The notes under the pieces are model-generated. The model did no database searches and was not told where the DNA came from. It worked only from the letters and a program-made list of their open reading frames with translations. The translations under genes and the position numbers were made by a program. DNA of 64,000 bases from Lysobacter panacisoli (GTDB lineage Bacteria; Pseudomonadota; Gammaproteobacteria; Xanthomonadales; Xanthomonadaceae), in NCBI RefSeq assembly GCF_009765165.1, contig NZ_VLNU01000001.1:1426001-1490000 (forward strand), in the 5' to 3' direction. Of this stretch, positions 17,733-27,059 are shown piece after piece. Numbering within the stretch: position 1 is the stretch's first letter; every line of letters begins with the position of its first letter.

Positions 17733-18113
17733 TCACGATGCCAGCGCACGCACGGTCATCAGGCCGAGCACGGTCATCGCCAGCGAACCGAGCAGGTGCA
17801 GCGCGATGATCGCGAACGCCCAGGCGTAGTCCTGGCGTTGCAGCAGGGCGACCGTTTCCGCCGAGAACGTCGAGAAGGTGGTGAGTCCGCCGAGCAGGCC
17901 GGTGATCACGAACAGCCGCCATTCCGGCGCCAGTCCCGACCATTGCCCGAAACCGGCCACGGCCAGTCCAACCAGGTAGCCGCCGACCAGATTGGCCGCG
18001 AGCGTACCCATCGGCACCGCGTGATGCACGTGGTTGAGCGCCAGGCTCAAGCCCCAGCGGGCCCAGGCGCCGAGCGTGGCGCCGGCGGCGATGGCCAGCA
18101 GCGAATAGAACAT
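17733..18113 (-). CDS. crcB: Fluoride ion channel CrcB/Fluc
   Basis: 126 residues, the usual length, with four hydrophobic segments. CrcB/Fluc forms dual-topology dimers that export fluoride. Family motifs are visible: GATLGAWARW near the start, GTLAANLVGGYLVG with the pore asparagine, and GLLGGLTTFSTFS with the conserved phenylalanines and Na-site region. A GGAGG lies 6 nt before the ATG. No fluoride riboswitch consensus was recognised in the upstream 148 bp. Confidence 0.95.
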   Translation of the reverse strand: MFYSLLAIAAGATLGAWARWGLSLALNHVHHAVPMGTLAANLVGGYLVGLAVAGFGQWSGLAPEWRLFVITGLLGGLTTFSTFSAETVALLQRQDYAWAFAIIALHLLGSLAMTVLGLMTVRALAS

Positions 18114-18261
18114 GGGATGCCTCCGTCAGCTGCCGTCAGGGTAATCCAGGCGCGCGCGCACGGACCGCCAGCCGGCGCAAAGCAGATTCCGTGGTAGCGA
18201 GAATCCCCTTCATCACGTGGAGGACTAGACTGCGGTTCTCCCCCAAGCGTCGCCCCCCGCC

Positions 18262-19773
18262 ATGAGTGACCGTATCCGCCACGCCGGCCTGCGCGAGAAG
18301 CGCATGAGCGCCGAGCAGGCCGCTGCCCTGATCCATCCCGGCATGACCGTCGCGATGAGCGGCTTTACCGGCGCCGGCTATCCCAAGGCCGTGCCGCAGG
18401 CGCTGGCCGCGCGCATCGACGAAGCCCACGCACGCGGCGAAGCCTTCCGCATCAACGTCATGACCGGCGCCTCCACCGCGCCGGAGCTGGACGGCGCGCT
18501 CGCTCGCGCGCACGGCATCGAACTGCGCCTGCCTTACCAGTCCGACCCGAACCTGCGCGAGCGCATCAACGCCGGCGAGCTCAACTACATCGACATGCAC
18601 CTCAGTCATGTCGCGCAGTACACATGGTTCGGCTATTTCGGCGCGGTCGATGTGGCCGTGGTCGAAGTGACGGCGATCGACGAGGCCGGCCATCTGGTGC
18701 CTTCGTCGTCGGTCGGCAACAACAAGACCTGGCTGGAGCAGGCCGACAAGGTGATCCTCGAGGTCAACCACTGGCAGCCGGACGCGCTCGACGGCATGCA
18801 CGACGTGTACTACGGCACCGCGCTGCCGCCGAACCGCAAACCCATCCCGCTGGTCCATCCGGACGACCGCATCGGCGAGCCTTACCTTCGCTGCGATCCC
18901 GACAAGGTGATCGCGGTGGTCGAGACCAGCGCGCCGGACCGCAATTCGCCGTTCACGCCGCCCGACGCGGCGTCGAAGCAGATCGCCACGCACCTGCTCG
19001 ACTTCCTCGCCCACGAAGTCCGACGCGGCCGACTCACGCCGCAGCTGCTGCCGTTGCAGTCGGGCGTGGGCAACATCACCAACGCCGTGCTCGCCGGTCT
19101 GGGCGAAGCCGGCTACCGCGACCTCACCGCGTTCACCGAGGTCATCCAGGACGGCATGCTCGACCTGCTCAAGCGCGGCGTGCTGCGCATGGCGTCGGCG
19201 ACGTCGTTCTCGCTCAGCCCCGAGGGGATCGACGAGTTCCTGGCAAACGTCGATTTCTACCGCGACCGCATCGTCCTGCGCACGCAGGAGATGTCGAACC
19301 ATCCGGAGCTGGTGCGCCGACTGGGCTGCATCGCGATGAACGGGATGATCGAGGTCGACCTCTACGGCAACGTCAACTCGACCCACGTCGCCGGCACGAA
19401 GATCATGAACGGCATCGGCGGCAGCGGCGATTTCGCACGCAATGCGTACCTGTCGGTGTTCATGTCGCCGAGCACGGCGAAGAACGGCGCGATCTCGTCG
19501 ATCGTGCCGATGGCCAGCCACGTCGACCACACCGAACACGACGTGATGGTGATCGTCACCGAACAGGGTCTCGCCGACCTGCGCGGCCTGGCCCCGCGCC
19601 AGCGTGCGCAGCGGATCATCGACCAGTGCGCGCATCCGGATTTCCGCCCGATGCTGCAGGACTACTTCGATCGCGCCTGCCGCGAGAGTTTCGGCAAGCA
19701 CACGCCGCACCTGCTCGGCGAGGCGCTGTCGTGGCACCAGAGGTTCGTGGAGACCGGCTCGATGCGGATGTGA
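18262..19773 (+). CDS. Acetyl-CoA hydrolase/succinyl-CoA:acetate CoA-transferase family
   Basis: 503 residues, full family length. The active-site glutamate that forms the CoA thioester is predicted at E293 in TAFTEVIQDG, and the oxyanion-hole glycine motif GIGGSGDFARNA follows at about residue 388. Close relatives (AarC, ScpC) move CoA between succinyl-CoA and acetate; others hydrolyse acetyl-CoA. Substrate choice cannot be read from sequence alone. It is divergent from crcB and followed by a large inverted repeat. Confidence 0.88.
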   Translation: MSDRIRHAGLREKRMSAEQAAALIHPGMTVAMSGFTGAGYPKAVPQALAARIDEAHARGEAFRINVMTGASTAPELDGALARAHGIELRLPYQSDPNLRERINAGELNYIDMHLSHVAQYTWFGYFGAVDVAVVEVTAIDEAGHLVPSSSVGNNKTWLEQADKVILEVNHWQPDALDGMHDVYYGTALPPNRKPIPLVHPDDRIGEPYLRCDPDKVIAVVETSAPDRNSPFTPPDAASKQIATHLLDFLAHEVRRGRLTPQLLPLQSGVGNITNAVLAGLGEAGYRDLTAFTEVIQDGMLDLLKRGVLRMASATSFSLSPEGIDEFLANVDFYRDRIVLRTQEMSNHPELVRRLGCIAMNGMIEVDLYGNVNSTHVAGTKIMNGIGGSGDFARNAYLSVFMSPSTAKNGAISSIVPMASHVDHTEHDVMVIVTEQGLADLRGLAPRQRAQRIIDQCAHPDFRPMLQDYFDRACRESFGKHTPHLLGEALSWHQRFVETGSMRM

Positions 19774-19825
19774 GTTGGCTGCGGCATCAGCCCCTCACCT
19801 GTCGTTCTGCTTTTTTGCCTTTCCT

Positions 19826-19995
19826 TCTCCCCTTGCGGCGACCGGAGGGAGTGCAGAGCTGAGAAGGTGCCCGAAGGACGGAAGAGGGGTCGCGCGTAGC
19901 GCGCTCAGGCACGAGCAGGCGCCACACCCCTCTCCCTGGCGCTTCGCGCCTGTCCCTCTCAGCTCTGCACTCCCTGCGGTCGCCGCAAGGGGAGA
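19826..19995. repeat. Long inverted repeat with 39-nt arms (intergenic element)
   Basis: Two 39-nt arms at 19826-19864 and 19957-19995 are complementary at 38 of 39 positions; each contains CTTGCGGCGACC and GTGCAGAGCTGAGA or their complements. Between them lie further short complementary stretches (AGAGGGGT and ACCCCTCT, and GCGCGTAGCGCGC). The element sits between the CoA-transferase and WYL regulator genes, which converge. It encodes no protein. It looks like a dispersed hairpin repeat of the xanthomonad type and may act as a bidirectional terminator. Confidence 0.75.
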
Positions 19996-20006
19996 GGGGC
20001 CGAACG

Positions 20007-20687
20007 CTACGAGCCACTCACCGCTTTCATGTAGGCCTCGAGACCACGTTCGCGCGTTTCGATGAACGTCTCGCCGGTCGGCGCGTAGTCGACGATCCGG
20101 TCCGGGCGGAAGTTGCGGAAGTCCTTGCGCAACCGGCACCACGCGCCGAGCGTCCAACTGCCGCCCCAGAACGCCAGGCACAGCGGTTCGATCTCGCGCT
20201 CGGTCGGACGCGCGTCGTTGTCGCGATAGCTCATCCGCAGCACCTGCGCCGTGGTCACCGCCGCGTGCAGGTCATCGATCAGCCCGCTGTTCTCCAGCCG
20301 GTCGACCTCGGGCGCGAAGATGCGTGTGCGCGAGCTGCGTTCGCGCAGTTCCTGCGGCAGCACCGCTTCGATCTTGAGCAGCGCCGCCGCCGCTTCGCGT
20401 CCCAGCCGCTTGCCGCCGAAGGCGCGCACGAACCGCGTGCCGACGACCAGGGCTTCGAGCTCGTCGGGCGTGAACATCAGCGGCGGGATGTCCGATCCCT
20501 TGCGCAGCAGATAGCCGACGCCGGCTTCGCCCTCGATCGGAACGCCCGAGCGTTGCAGGTCGGAGACGTCGCGATACACGGTGCGCAACGACACGCCGAG
20601 CGTATCGGCGAGGCTTTGCGCGGTGAGGGCGGAACGGCGTCCACGCAGGGCATGGATCAGGAGGAAGAGGCGGTCGGCGCGGCGCAT
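20007..20687 (-). CDS. YafY-type transcriptional regulator with WYL domain
   Basis: 226 residues. The N-terminal winged helix is HTH_11-like (LADTLGVSLRTVYRDVSDLQ), and a C-terminal WYL domain spans about 135-215, with the segment REIEPLCLAFWGGSWTLGAW at the WYL position. WYL domains bind small ligands or nucleic acid. The NIPSNAP fusion gene lies 58 bp upstream on the same strand, which may be its target. No DNA damage or defence genes are nearby. Confidence 0.88.
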   Translation of the reverse strand: MRRADRLFLLIHALRGRRSALTAQSLADTLGVSLRTVYRDVSDLQRSGVPIEGEAGVGYLLRKGSDIPPLMFTPDELEALVVGTRFVRAFGGKRLGREAAAALLKIEAVLPQELRERSSRTRIFAPEVDRLENSGLIDDLHAAVTTAQVLRMSYRDNDARPTEREIEPLCLAFWGGSWTLGAWCRLRKDFRNFRPDRIVDYAPTGETFIETRERGLEAYMKAVSGS

Positions 20688-20745
20688 GCGACATGATCGC
20701 GCGGCGCGGCGGCGCGCTCAATCCGCACGCCGACGAACGGAGCGG

Positions 20746-21987
20746 TCATGCGCGCAGCTCCGAACGTGCCGTCGGCGACAGGCGCATGCGCTGCGGCGGT
20801 TGCTTCAATCCATGCAGCAGCGCCTGCGCGACCGCGGTACGCCATGCGCCGTCGCCGAGCAGCGCGACTTCATAGCGGTGATGCGCATCGGTATCGTCGA
20901 AACGCGCGAACCACACCAGCATCGGCTCGCCCTCGCGCACTGGAAGGCGCGGGAACGTGTTCTCGCTGGGATCGGTGATGTACACGCCGATCAGCTCGGC
21001 GCCGGCGGCGCGCAGGCGCGGCGCGAGCTGCGCTTCGAAGCGTTCGATGAAGCCGTCTTCAGCGGGCGCATCGAGCGCGCACAGACCGGCTTCGATCAGG
21101 CCGCCCTCCGGCGGCACAACGCCGACGGCCGCGCGCGTTCGCGACGCGGCAGGGAAACCGGTGTCGTCGCGCGCGGGGCGCAACAGCAGCACGTTGTCGC
21201 TGTCGATCATCGTCGCGTTGGCGGCGTTGCGATGCTCTTGCCAGGTCGGTCCGGTGTAGAAGCCCGCCAGCGATTCGGCGCGCGCGGCCATGTTCGGGAA
21301 TCCACGCATCCACACGAAGCGATCGGGTGCGTCGAGATCGCGGAACTGGCCGATCACGTGCATGCCGACGGATTCCTGCGGTTCGACGAACTCGCGATCG
21401 AACAGCTCGATCAGCTCGTCGCGACGACCGGGCTGCATCGCGTACTGGCGCAGTTCGATCACGCCGTCGTCGTGCAGCAGCGTGCCGTCCTCGCCGGTGC
21501 GGCGGAACCACATGTGCCAGTTGGTTTCCCAGCTCTCCCCGCCGTCGATGGAGAATGCCTGTTGCCAATGTGCGGTGTTAGCGCTCGCGTGCGTCCACTG
21601 GAAGCGTACCTGCACCGGGCGGCCGTCGTGTTCGAGCGTCCCGAGGAATGTGCCGATGCCGTCCGCGAACGCGCCGGTCATCGGCGCTTCGAGCACGCCG
21701 TCGTGGTTGCCGGCCCAGTAGATGTTCCACTGCCGCGACTCGGTCTGGAACAGGCGCAGCGTCATGCCGATGAAGCGCTCGCTCGCGCCCGGACGCGTCC
21801 ACTCGCTGATGAACTCGTCGATGTTGCCCATCCCGCCGAGCAACGGCTGGCAGAACTGGGTCGCGCCGAAGACCTCCCAGTCGGTTGCGCCGACGAGACG
21901 CTGCTTGAGCCGCTCGCTGCGGATGCGCCAGTGGCCGTGCAGGAAATCGAAATCGTGTCGGCCGTCGTGGCCGGTCGCTGCGTTCAT
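20746..21987 (-). CDS. Two-domain protein: lipocalin-like domain fused to NIPSNAP domain
   Basis: 413 residues. Residues about 10-165 (DFDFLHGHWRIRSERLKQ, WNIYWA, WETNW) are clearly homologous to the secreted protein at 5522-6121 in this window. Residues from about 172 on begin VIELRQYAMQPGRRDELIELF, the hallmark of NIPSNAP domains, and contain RGFPNMAARAESLAGFY. There is no signal peptide here, so this protein is likely cytosolic. An AAGGA precedes the ATG at 21987; the frame stays open to an ATG at 22134, which would add 49 residues. Function unknown. Confidence 0.72.
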   Translation of the reverse strand: MNAATGHDGRHDFDFLHGHWRIRSERLKQRLVGATDWEVFGATQFCQPLLGGMGNIDEFISEWTRPGASERFIGMTLRLFQTESRQWNIYWAGNHDGVLEAPMTGAFADGIGTFLGTLEHDGRPVQVRFQWTHASANTAHWQQAFSIDGGESWETNWHMWFRRTGEDGTLLHDDGVIELRQYAMQPGRRDELIELFDREFVEPQESVGMHVIGQFRDLDAPDRFVWMRGFPNMAARAESLAGFYTGPTWQEHRNAANATMIDSDNVLLLRPARDDTGFPAASRTRAAVGVVPPEGGLIEAGLCALDAPAEDGFIERFEAQLAPRLRAAGAELIGVYITDPSENTFPRLPVREGEPMLVWFARFDDTDAHHRYEVALLGDGAWRTAVAQALLHGLKQPPQRMRLSPTARSELRA

Positions 21988-22214
21988 CGCGGTCGTTCCT
22001 TCGTGGGGGCGGGCGCGCGCGTTCGCGCGCCACGGCAGCAGCCAGGCGGTCTGCGCGACGCCGGCCCATTGCAGGAGCAATCGGCGCTGGCGCTGCCAGG
22101 CGGGTTTCAGGACGGTATCGAGCGGTGTGCCCATGACAGGGGTCTGCGAACGTGCCGATCGCACGCTCGCAGGATGCGCACCCGCTCCTGACAGGGTCCT
22201 GTCAGCAGCCCGCG

Positions 22215-23564
22215 TCAGGCGGCGGGGAAGAACACCGTCACCGCCAGCCCGCGGCCGTCGAGGCCGTCGGAAACGTCGATCCGCGCGTGGTGCGTGCGGG
22301 CGATCCGCGCCACGAGCGACAGCCCGATGCCGCTGCCACGCTCGGCACCACCGTTGGCGCGATAGAAGCGGTGGAAGATGCGTTCGCGGTCTTCGTGCGG
22401 CACGCCCGGGCCATCGTCGGCGACGCACAGCGCCATTCCCGCCAGGCCATCACGCAGCTCGGGCTTGCACGTCACGGCGATGCGTCCGCCTTCGCCGGCG
22501 TAGCGCACCGCGTTGTCGAGCAGGTTGCGGATCAGGATGCCGAGCTGGTCCACGTCGCCGAGGATGCGTCCGTCTTCCGTGCACAGACTGATGCGCTGGC
22601 CGCGCTCGCGCGCGAGCGTCTCGAAGTCGCGCACCACGATCACCAGTAGCGGCGCCGGCTCCACGGGCACCAGTGCGGGCGAGGTCGCGTCGGCATCGAG
22701 GCGGGCGAGGTCGAGCAACTGTTCCGACAATCGCGCGGCGCGTTGCACGCCGGCGCTCAGGCGGCGCAGCGCGGCGTCGCGTTCCTCGCCGGTTGCCGCA
22801 CGACGGGCGAGGTCGGCGTGCGCGCTCAGCACCGCAAGCGGCGTGCGCAGTTCGTGCGCCGCGTCCGCGATGAAGCGGCGTTCGTTCTGCAACGCCTGAT
22901 CGACGCGGTCGAGCTGGTCGTTGAACGCGCCGACCAGCGGCGTGAACTCGCTCGGCAGGCGCGGCGCGTGCAGCGGCGTGAGATCCAGCGGCGGCCGCGC
23001 CTGCAGCGTCTGGCGCAGCGCGGTGAGCGGACGCAGAGAACGTCCGATCACCACCCACACGGTGAGCATGAACAGGCCCAGGATCAGCCCCGCCGCGAGC
23101 AGGCTCATGCCGATCCAGGTGCGCAGTTCGTTGGCGATCATCTGCTTGGATCGACCGACCTGCACCACCAGGTTCCGGCGTGGATCGGACAGGCTGTAGA
23201 CGTGCCACGCCTCGCTGCCGATCTCGCGTCGCGCGAAGCCGTCCTGGAAATCCGGCTTGAGCGGTACGTCGGGCGCGGCTGCCGAATACACCACGTTGCG
23301 TCCGTTGGCCCAGACCTGCCAGCTCATCTTGTGGTCGCGCAGGTGTTCGGTGCCCGGCGCGCGCGGGCGCGACGGCAGCCGGTCGAGGCCGTCGGGCATC
23401 GAGGCGAGGATCTGCGCGGCGATCTCGCGCTGCGACTCGTCCCAGAAACCGTAATGCGAGCGCGACAGTTGCCAGATCTGGCAGCCCAGCCACACCAGCC
23501 ACGCGACCAGCACGCATTTCACCGACGTCCAGGTCAGGCGCCAGCGCATCGAGCGTGTCCTCAC
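22215..23564 (-). CDS. Sensor histidine kinase, QseC/PmrB type
   Basis: 449 residues with a GTG start that overlaps the TGA of the regulator gene (GTGA at 23561-23564), implying translational coupling. Transmembrane helices at about 14-32 and 151-174 flank a periplasmic domain of about 120 residues. A HAMP-like linker precedes the H box ADAAHELRTPLAVL (H237). The N box (NLLDNAVRYA) and G boxes (ADDGPGVP, GSGIGLSL) are intact. An internal ATG at 23549 is the alternative start. Confidence 0.9.
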   Translation of the reverse strand: MRTRSMRWRLTWTSVKCVLVAWLVWLGCQIWQLSRSHYGFWDESQREIAAQILASMPDGLDRLPSRPRAPGTEHLRDHKMSWQVWANGRNVVYSAAAPDVPLKPDFQDGFARREIGSEAWHVYSLSDPRRNLVVQVGRSKQMIANELRTWIGMSLLAAGLILGLFMLTVWVVIGRSLRPLTALRQTLQARPPLDLTPLHAPRLPSEFTPLVGAFNDQLDRVDQALQNERRFIADAAHELRTPLAVLSAHADLARRAATGEERDAALRRLSAGVQRAARLSEQLLDLARLDADATSPALVPVEPAPLLVIVVRDFETLARERGQRISLCTEDGRILGDVDQLGILIRNLLDNAVRYAGEGGRIAVTCKPELRDGLAGMALCVADDGPGVPHEDRERIFHRFYRANGGAERGSGIGLSLVARIARTHHARIDVSDGLDGRGLAVTVFFPAA

Positions 23565-24226
23565 GGCGACGCTCCGTTGATGCGATAGCCCTGCCCGTGC
23601 ACGGTGACGATCAGTTGTTCGCCGAGCTTGCGCCGCAGTTGGTGCACGTACACGGCGATGGTGTTGCTCTCGATCGTGCCGGAGCTTCCGTACACCGCTT
23701 CTTCCAGCTGTTCGCGCGTGACCACGCGACCCTGGCGTTCCATCAGCATCAGCAGCGTGCGGAACTCGTGCGCGCTCAGCGCGACCGCGGTGCCGTCGCG
23801 CGTGACTTCGCGCCGCGCGGGATCGAGCACCACACCGTGATGGCTCAGCACCGGCGAAACGCGGCCCTGGCTGCGCCGCATTACCGCGCGCAGGCGCGCG
23901 TAGAGCTCGTCGGGCTGGAACGGTTTGACGATGTAGTCGTCGGCGCCCGCGTCGAGTCCGGCGATGCGATCGCTGAGTTTGTCGCGCGCGGTGATGATCA
24001 GCACCGGCGTGGCGTCGTAGCGACCGCGCACGAACGACAGCACGCTCAGGCCGGAACTGCCCGGCAGGCCGAGGTCGAGCAGCACCGCGTCGAAGTCGTG
24101 GTCCACGAGCGCGGTACGGGCCCGCGCCGCATCGCCCGCGGTGTCGACTTCGAAGCCATGTTGGCGCATGCCCGCGCACAGGGCTTCGGCCAGCATCGTG
24201 TCGTCTTCCACCAGCAGCAGCTTCAT
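23561..24226 (-). CDS. OmpR family response regulator, QseB/PmrA type
   Basis: 221 residues, the standard length. The receiver domain has D8 and D9, phosphoacceptor D51 in VLLDLGLPGSSG and the lysine in YIVKPF (about 101). The winged-helix effector domain includes LSAHEFRTLLMLM and the C-terminal YVHQLRRKLGEQLIVTVHGQGYRI. It is the first gene of the pair with the kinase. A PmrA-type direct repeat lies 49 bp upstream of its ATG, suggesting autoregulation. Confidence 0.92.
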   Translation of the reverse strand: MKLLLVEDDTMLAEALCAGMRQHGFEVDTAGDAARARTALVDHDFDAVLLDLGLPGSSGLSVLSFVRGRYDATPVLIITARDKLSDRIAGLDAGADDYIVKPFQPDELYARLRAVMRRSQGRVSPVLSHHGVVLDPARREVTRDGTAVALSAHEFRTLLMLMERQGRVVTREQLEEAVYGSSGTIESNTIAVYVHQLRRKLGEQLIVTVHGQGYRINGASP

Positions 24227-24274
24227 CGCCGGGTCCGTTGCATTTTCGTCATGTGGCCAGTGTCGCCCGCCACG

Positions 24275-24291
24275 TTTAAAAACTTCTTAAA
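24275..24291 (-). promoter_or_regulatory. PmrA/QseB-type direct-repeat box
   Basis: TTTAAA-AACTT-CTTAAA: two hexamers separated by 5 bp, matching the known PmrA-box layout (CTTAAT-N5-CTTAAT-like). It is an AT-rich island in very GC-rich DNA, between the regulator gene and the divergent GNAT gene. It probably binds the adjacent regulator; this is inferred. Confidence 0.6.
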
Positions 24292-24412
24292 GACGGGCGC
24301 TCAGCCTGTGTCCACGGTGGCGTGTCCTCGTCGACGCCATCGTACCGGCGACTCCCCCACGGCGCCGGCCCGCTGCGGCGGTCCGGCGCTTCCTTCGTCC
24401 CGCGGTGAATCC

Positions 24413-24910
24413 ATGAACGCCAACCCGCTCGCCCTGCGCATCTCGCCGGTCGCCCCGTTCCCGACGGTGGCCGCGGTGACCCGCGCCGATGCCGACCTGC
24501 TGCTGCAGTTGTGCCGAGAACAGGCCGCACTCGACGGCCGCGGCACGCCGTCGCGGAGCCTGCTCGAGTTCCACGAAGCCCTGTTCGAGCCGCCGCTGCG
24601 CGCGTGGGCATGGCTCGGCCATATCGACGGCGAACTGGCCGGCTATGCGGCCGCGACGGTGGGCTTTTCGTGGCCCGACCAGGGTTACCGCTTCCAGCTC
24701 GATGCGCTGTACGTGCGTGCGCCGTGGCGCGAATGCGGCGTCGAACGGGCGCTGTTCGGCGAAGTCCGCGCGATGGCGCAGCGACTGGGCTGCGTCCAGC
24801 TGCAATGGAACGCGGGTGCCCTGGACGCAGCGGCCCATCGCTTCGATCGCGACGCGCACGCGACCGACTGCGTCCGCTACACGCTCCCGCTGCCGGCGAA
24901 GGCCGGCTGA
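24413..24910 (+). CDS. GNAT family N-acetyltransferase
   Basis: 165 residues. The fold is recognisable from the core strand-helix unit QLDALYVRAPWRECGVERALFGEVRAMA, where the usual acetyl-CoA-binding R/Q-x-x-G-x-A/G reads RECGVERALF, a weak version. The closing strand is VQLQWN. Substrate unknown. It lies 4 bp ahead of the MBL-fold lipoprotein gene, so the two are probably cotranscribed. Confidence 0.72.
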   Translation: MNANPLALRISPVAPFPTVAAVTRADADLLLQLCREQAALDGRGTPSRSLLEFHEALFEPPLRAWAWLGHIDGELAGYAAATVGFSWPDQGYRFQLDALYVRAPWRECGVERALFGEVRAMAQRLGCVQLQWNAGALDAAAHRFDRDAHATDCVRYTLPLPAKAG

Positions 24911-24914
24911 ATCC

Positions 24915-25973
24915 ATGTCGCGCCGCCTCCTGGTTCCCACCCTGATGACTACCGGTTTGCTCGCTGCCTGCAGCACGTCGCCCTACGAACAGTCGCCGCA
25001 GTTCCGCGACGGCGGTTTCCGCAACGCGGTCGCGCCCAAGCAGGCGGGCTGGAAGGAATTGCCGCGCATGCTGTGGCGGTTCGCCTTCGACAAACCCGAC
25101 GACGCTTCGCCGGATGCCGCCGTGCCCGTGCAGTCGCTCACGCGCGCGCAACTGCTCGCCGCGCCGGATGGAACGCTGTTCCGGCTCGGTCATTCGACCG
25201 TGCTGTTCAAGCTCGCGGGCGGCTTCTGGCTGACCGACCCGGTGTTCTCCGAACGCGCTTCGCCGGTGCAATGGGCGGGGCCGCGGCGTTTCCATGCACC
25301 ACCGATCTCGCTGGACGCGCTCCCGCCGATCGAAGGCGTGATCCTCTCGCACGATCACTACGACCATCTCGACCGCGCGGCGGTACTCGCGCTCGCACGG
25401 AAGACGCGTTACTTCGTCGCACCGCTGGGCGTGGGCGACCTGCTCATCGAGTGGGGCGTGGATCCGGTGAAGGTGCACCAGTTCGACTGGTGGCAGGAAG
25501 CGCAGCTCGGCGGCCTGCGTCTGGTCGCGACGCCGGCGCAGCATTTCTCCGGACGCGCGCCGTTCGCCGACAACCCGACGCTGTGGGCGTCGTGGGTGAT
25601 CGAGGCCGACGGCCTGCGCGTGTTCTTCAGCGGTGACAGCGGTTACTTCGACGGCTTCAAGGCGATCGGCGACCGCTACGGGCCGTTCGACCTGACCCTG
25701 GTGGAATGCGGCGCCTACAACGAGATGTGGAGCGGCGTGCACATGCTGCCGGAGCAGACCGTGCAGGCGCACCTGGACCTGCGTGGCCGCTGGCTTCTGC
25801 CGGTCCACAACGGGACGTTCGACCTGGCGCTGCACGGTTGGCAGGAACCGTTTACACGGGTCGGTCGCGCGGCCGAAGCGCAGGGTGTGCAGCTCACCAC
25901 GCCCGGCTTCGGTGAACCGGTGGCCATCGCGAACCCGCCGTTTTCGCAGTCGTGGTGGCTGCCGAAGCCGTAG
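24915..25973 (+). CDS. MBL-fold metallohydrolase lipoprotein (RomA/NAPE-PLD type)
   Basis: 352 residues. A lipoprotein signal ends in LAAC (Cys19). The metallo-beta-lactamase motif SHDHYDHLD at about residue 147 supplies metal ligands; further ligands are in TPAQHFSGR (about 208), FSGDSGY (about 238) and LLPVHNGTF (about 297). The layout matches RomA and NAPE-phospholipase-D-like proteins, whose substrates are often phospholipids. The upstream GNAT gene is 4 bp away. Confidence 0.85.
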   Translation: MSRRLLVPTLMTTGLLAACSTSPYEQSPQFRDGGFRNAVAPKQAGWKELPRMLWRFAFDKPDDASPDAAVPVQSLTRAQLLAAPDGTLFRLGHSTVLFKLAGGFWLTDPVFSERASPVQWAGPRRFHAPPISLDALPPIEGVILSHDHYDHLDRAAVLALARKTRYFVAPLGVGDLLIEWGVDPVKVHQFDWWQEAQLGGLRLVATPAQHFSGRAPFADNPTLWASWVIEADGLRVFFSGDSGYFDGFKAIGDRYGPFDLTLVECGAYNEMWSGVHMLPEQTVQAHLDLRGRWLLPVHNGTFDLALHGWQEPFTRVGRAAEAQGVQLTTPGFGEPVAIANPPFSQSWWLPKP

Positions 25974-26018
25974 CCATCGGCGACAATGGCGGCCCCGTTC
26001 CACAGCGCGGCGCCGCCC

Positions 26019-27059
26019 ATGACGAATACATCGCAGTCGATCTCCCTCACCCGTTACCTGATCGAGGAGCAGCGCGAAGGCCGCATCAACGCCGACCTGC
26101 GCCTGCTGATCGAGGTGGTCGCGCGCGCGTGCAAGACCATCTCCATCGCGGTCGGCAAGGGCGCGCTCGGCGGCGTGCTGGGCGATGCCGGCACCGGCAA
26201 CATCCAGGGCGAGGCACAGAAGAAGCTCGACGTGCTCAGCAACGAGATCCTGCTCGAAGCCAACGCCTGGGGCGGTCATCTCGCCGGCCTGGCATCGGAG
26301 GAAATGGACACCTCGCAGCCGATCCCCGACGTCTATCCGCGCGGCAACTACCTGCTGCTGTTCGATCCCCTCGACGGTTCGTCGAACATCGACGTCAACA
26401 TTTCCGTCGGCACCATCTTCTCCGTGCTGCACGCGCCCGACGGCGTGGTCCAGGCCAAGGACGAGGATTTCCTGCAGCCGGGCACGGCGCAGGTTGCGGC
26501 CGGTTACTGCACCTACGGGCCGAGCACGATGCTCGTGCTCACCGTCGGCAACGGCACCCACGCGTTCACGCTCGACCGCGAGATCGGCAGCTTCGTGCTC
26601 ACCACACGCGGCATGCGCATTCCCGAGGAAACGAAGGAGTTCGCGGTCAACATGTCGAACCAGCGTTTCTGGGAGGCGCCGATGCAGCGCTACGTCGGCG
26701 ACCTCCTCGCCGGCAAGGAAGGTCCGCGCGGCAAGGACTTCAACATGCGCTGGGTCGCATCGATGGTCGCCGACGTGCACCGCATCCTCACCCGCGGCGG
26801 CATCTTCAGCTATCCGCTCGACAGCAAGTGCGTCGCGAAGGGCGGCAAGCTGCGCCTGATGTACGAAGCCAATCCGATGAGCCTGCTGGTCGAACAGGCC
26901 GGTGGCGCGGCGAGCACCGGTCGGCAGCGCATGCTCGAAGTGCAGCCCGATGGCCTGCACATGCGCGTTCCGGTGTTCATGGGCTCCAAGAGCGAAGTCG
27001 AGGCCGCGGTGCGTTACCACCAGGAGCACGATCGTTTGGAGCGCGACTCGGCCGCGTGA
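26019..27059 (+). CDS. fbp: Class I fructose-1,6-bisphosphatase
   Basis: 346 residues. It removes the 1-phosphate of fructose 1,6-bisphosphate in gluconeogenesis. The metal-binding motif [14 protein letters not shown] is intact at about residue 112, with the upstream EE ligand region in GLASEEMDT. The substrate-binding [20 protein letters not shown] segment is present near residue 268 and EQAGG near 292. The ATG at 26019 is preferred to one at 25986, because family members begin shortly before [11 protein letters not shown]. Confidence 0.95.
   Translation: MTNTSQSISLTRYLIEEQREGRINADLRLLIEVVARACKTISIAVGKGALGGVLGDAGTGNIQGEAQKKLDVLSNEILLEANAWGGHLAGLASEEMDTSQPIPDVYPRGNYLLLFDPLDGSSNIDVNISVGTIFSVLHAPDGVVQAKDEDFLQPGTAQVAAGYCTYGPSTMLVLTVGNGTHAFTLDREIGSFVLTTRGMRIPEETKEFAVNMSNQRFWEAPMQRYVGDLLAGKEGPRGKDFNMRWVASMVADVHRILTRGGIFSYPLDSKCVAKGGKLRLMYEANPMSLLVEQAGGAASTGRQRMLEVQPDGLHMRVPVFMGSKSEVEAAVRYHQEHDRLERDSAA

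Noticed and set aside
18114..18261. Fluoride riboswitch upstream of crcB
   Set aside because: I could not find the conserved core or the pseudoknot; only a normal ribosome binding site is evident.
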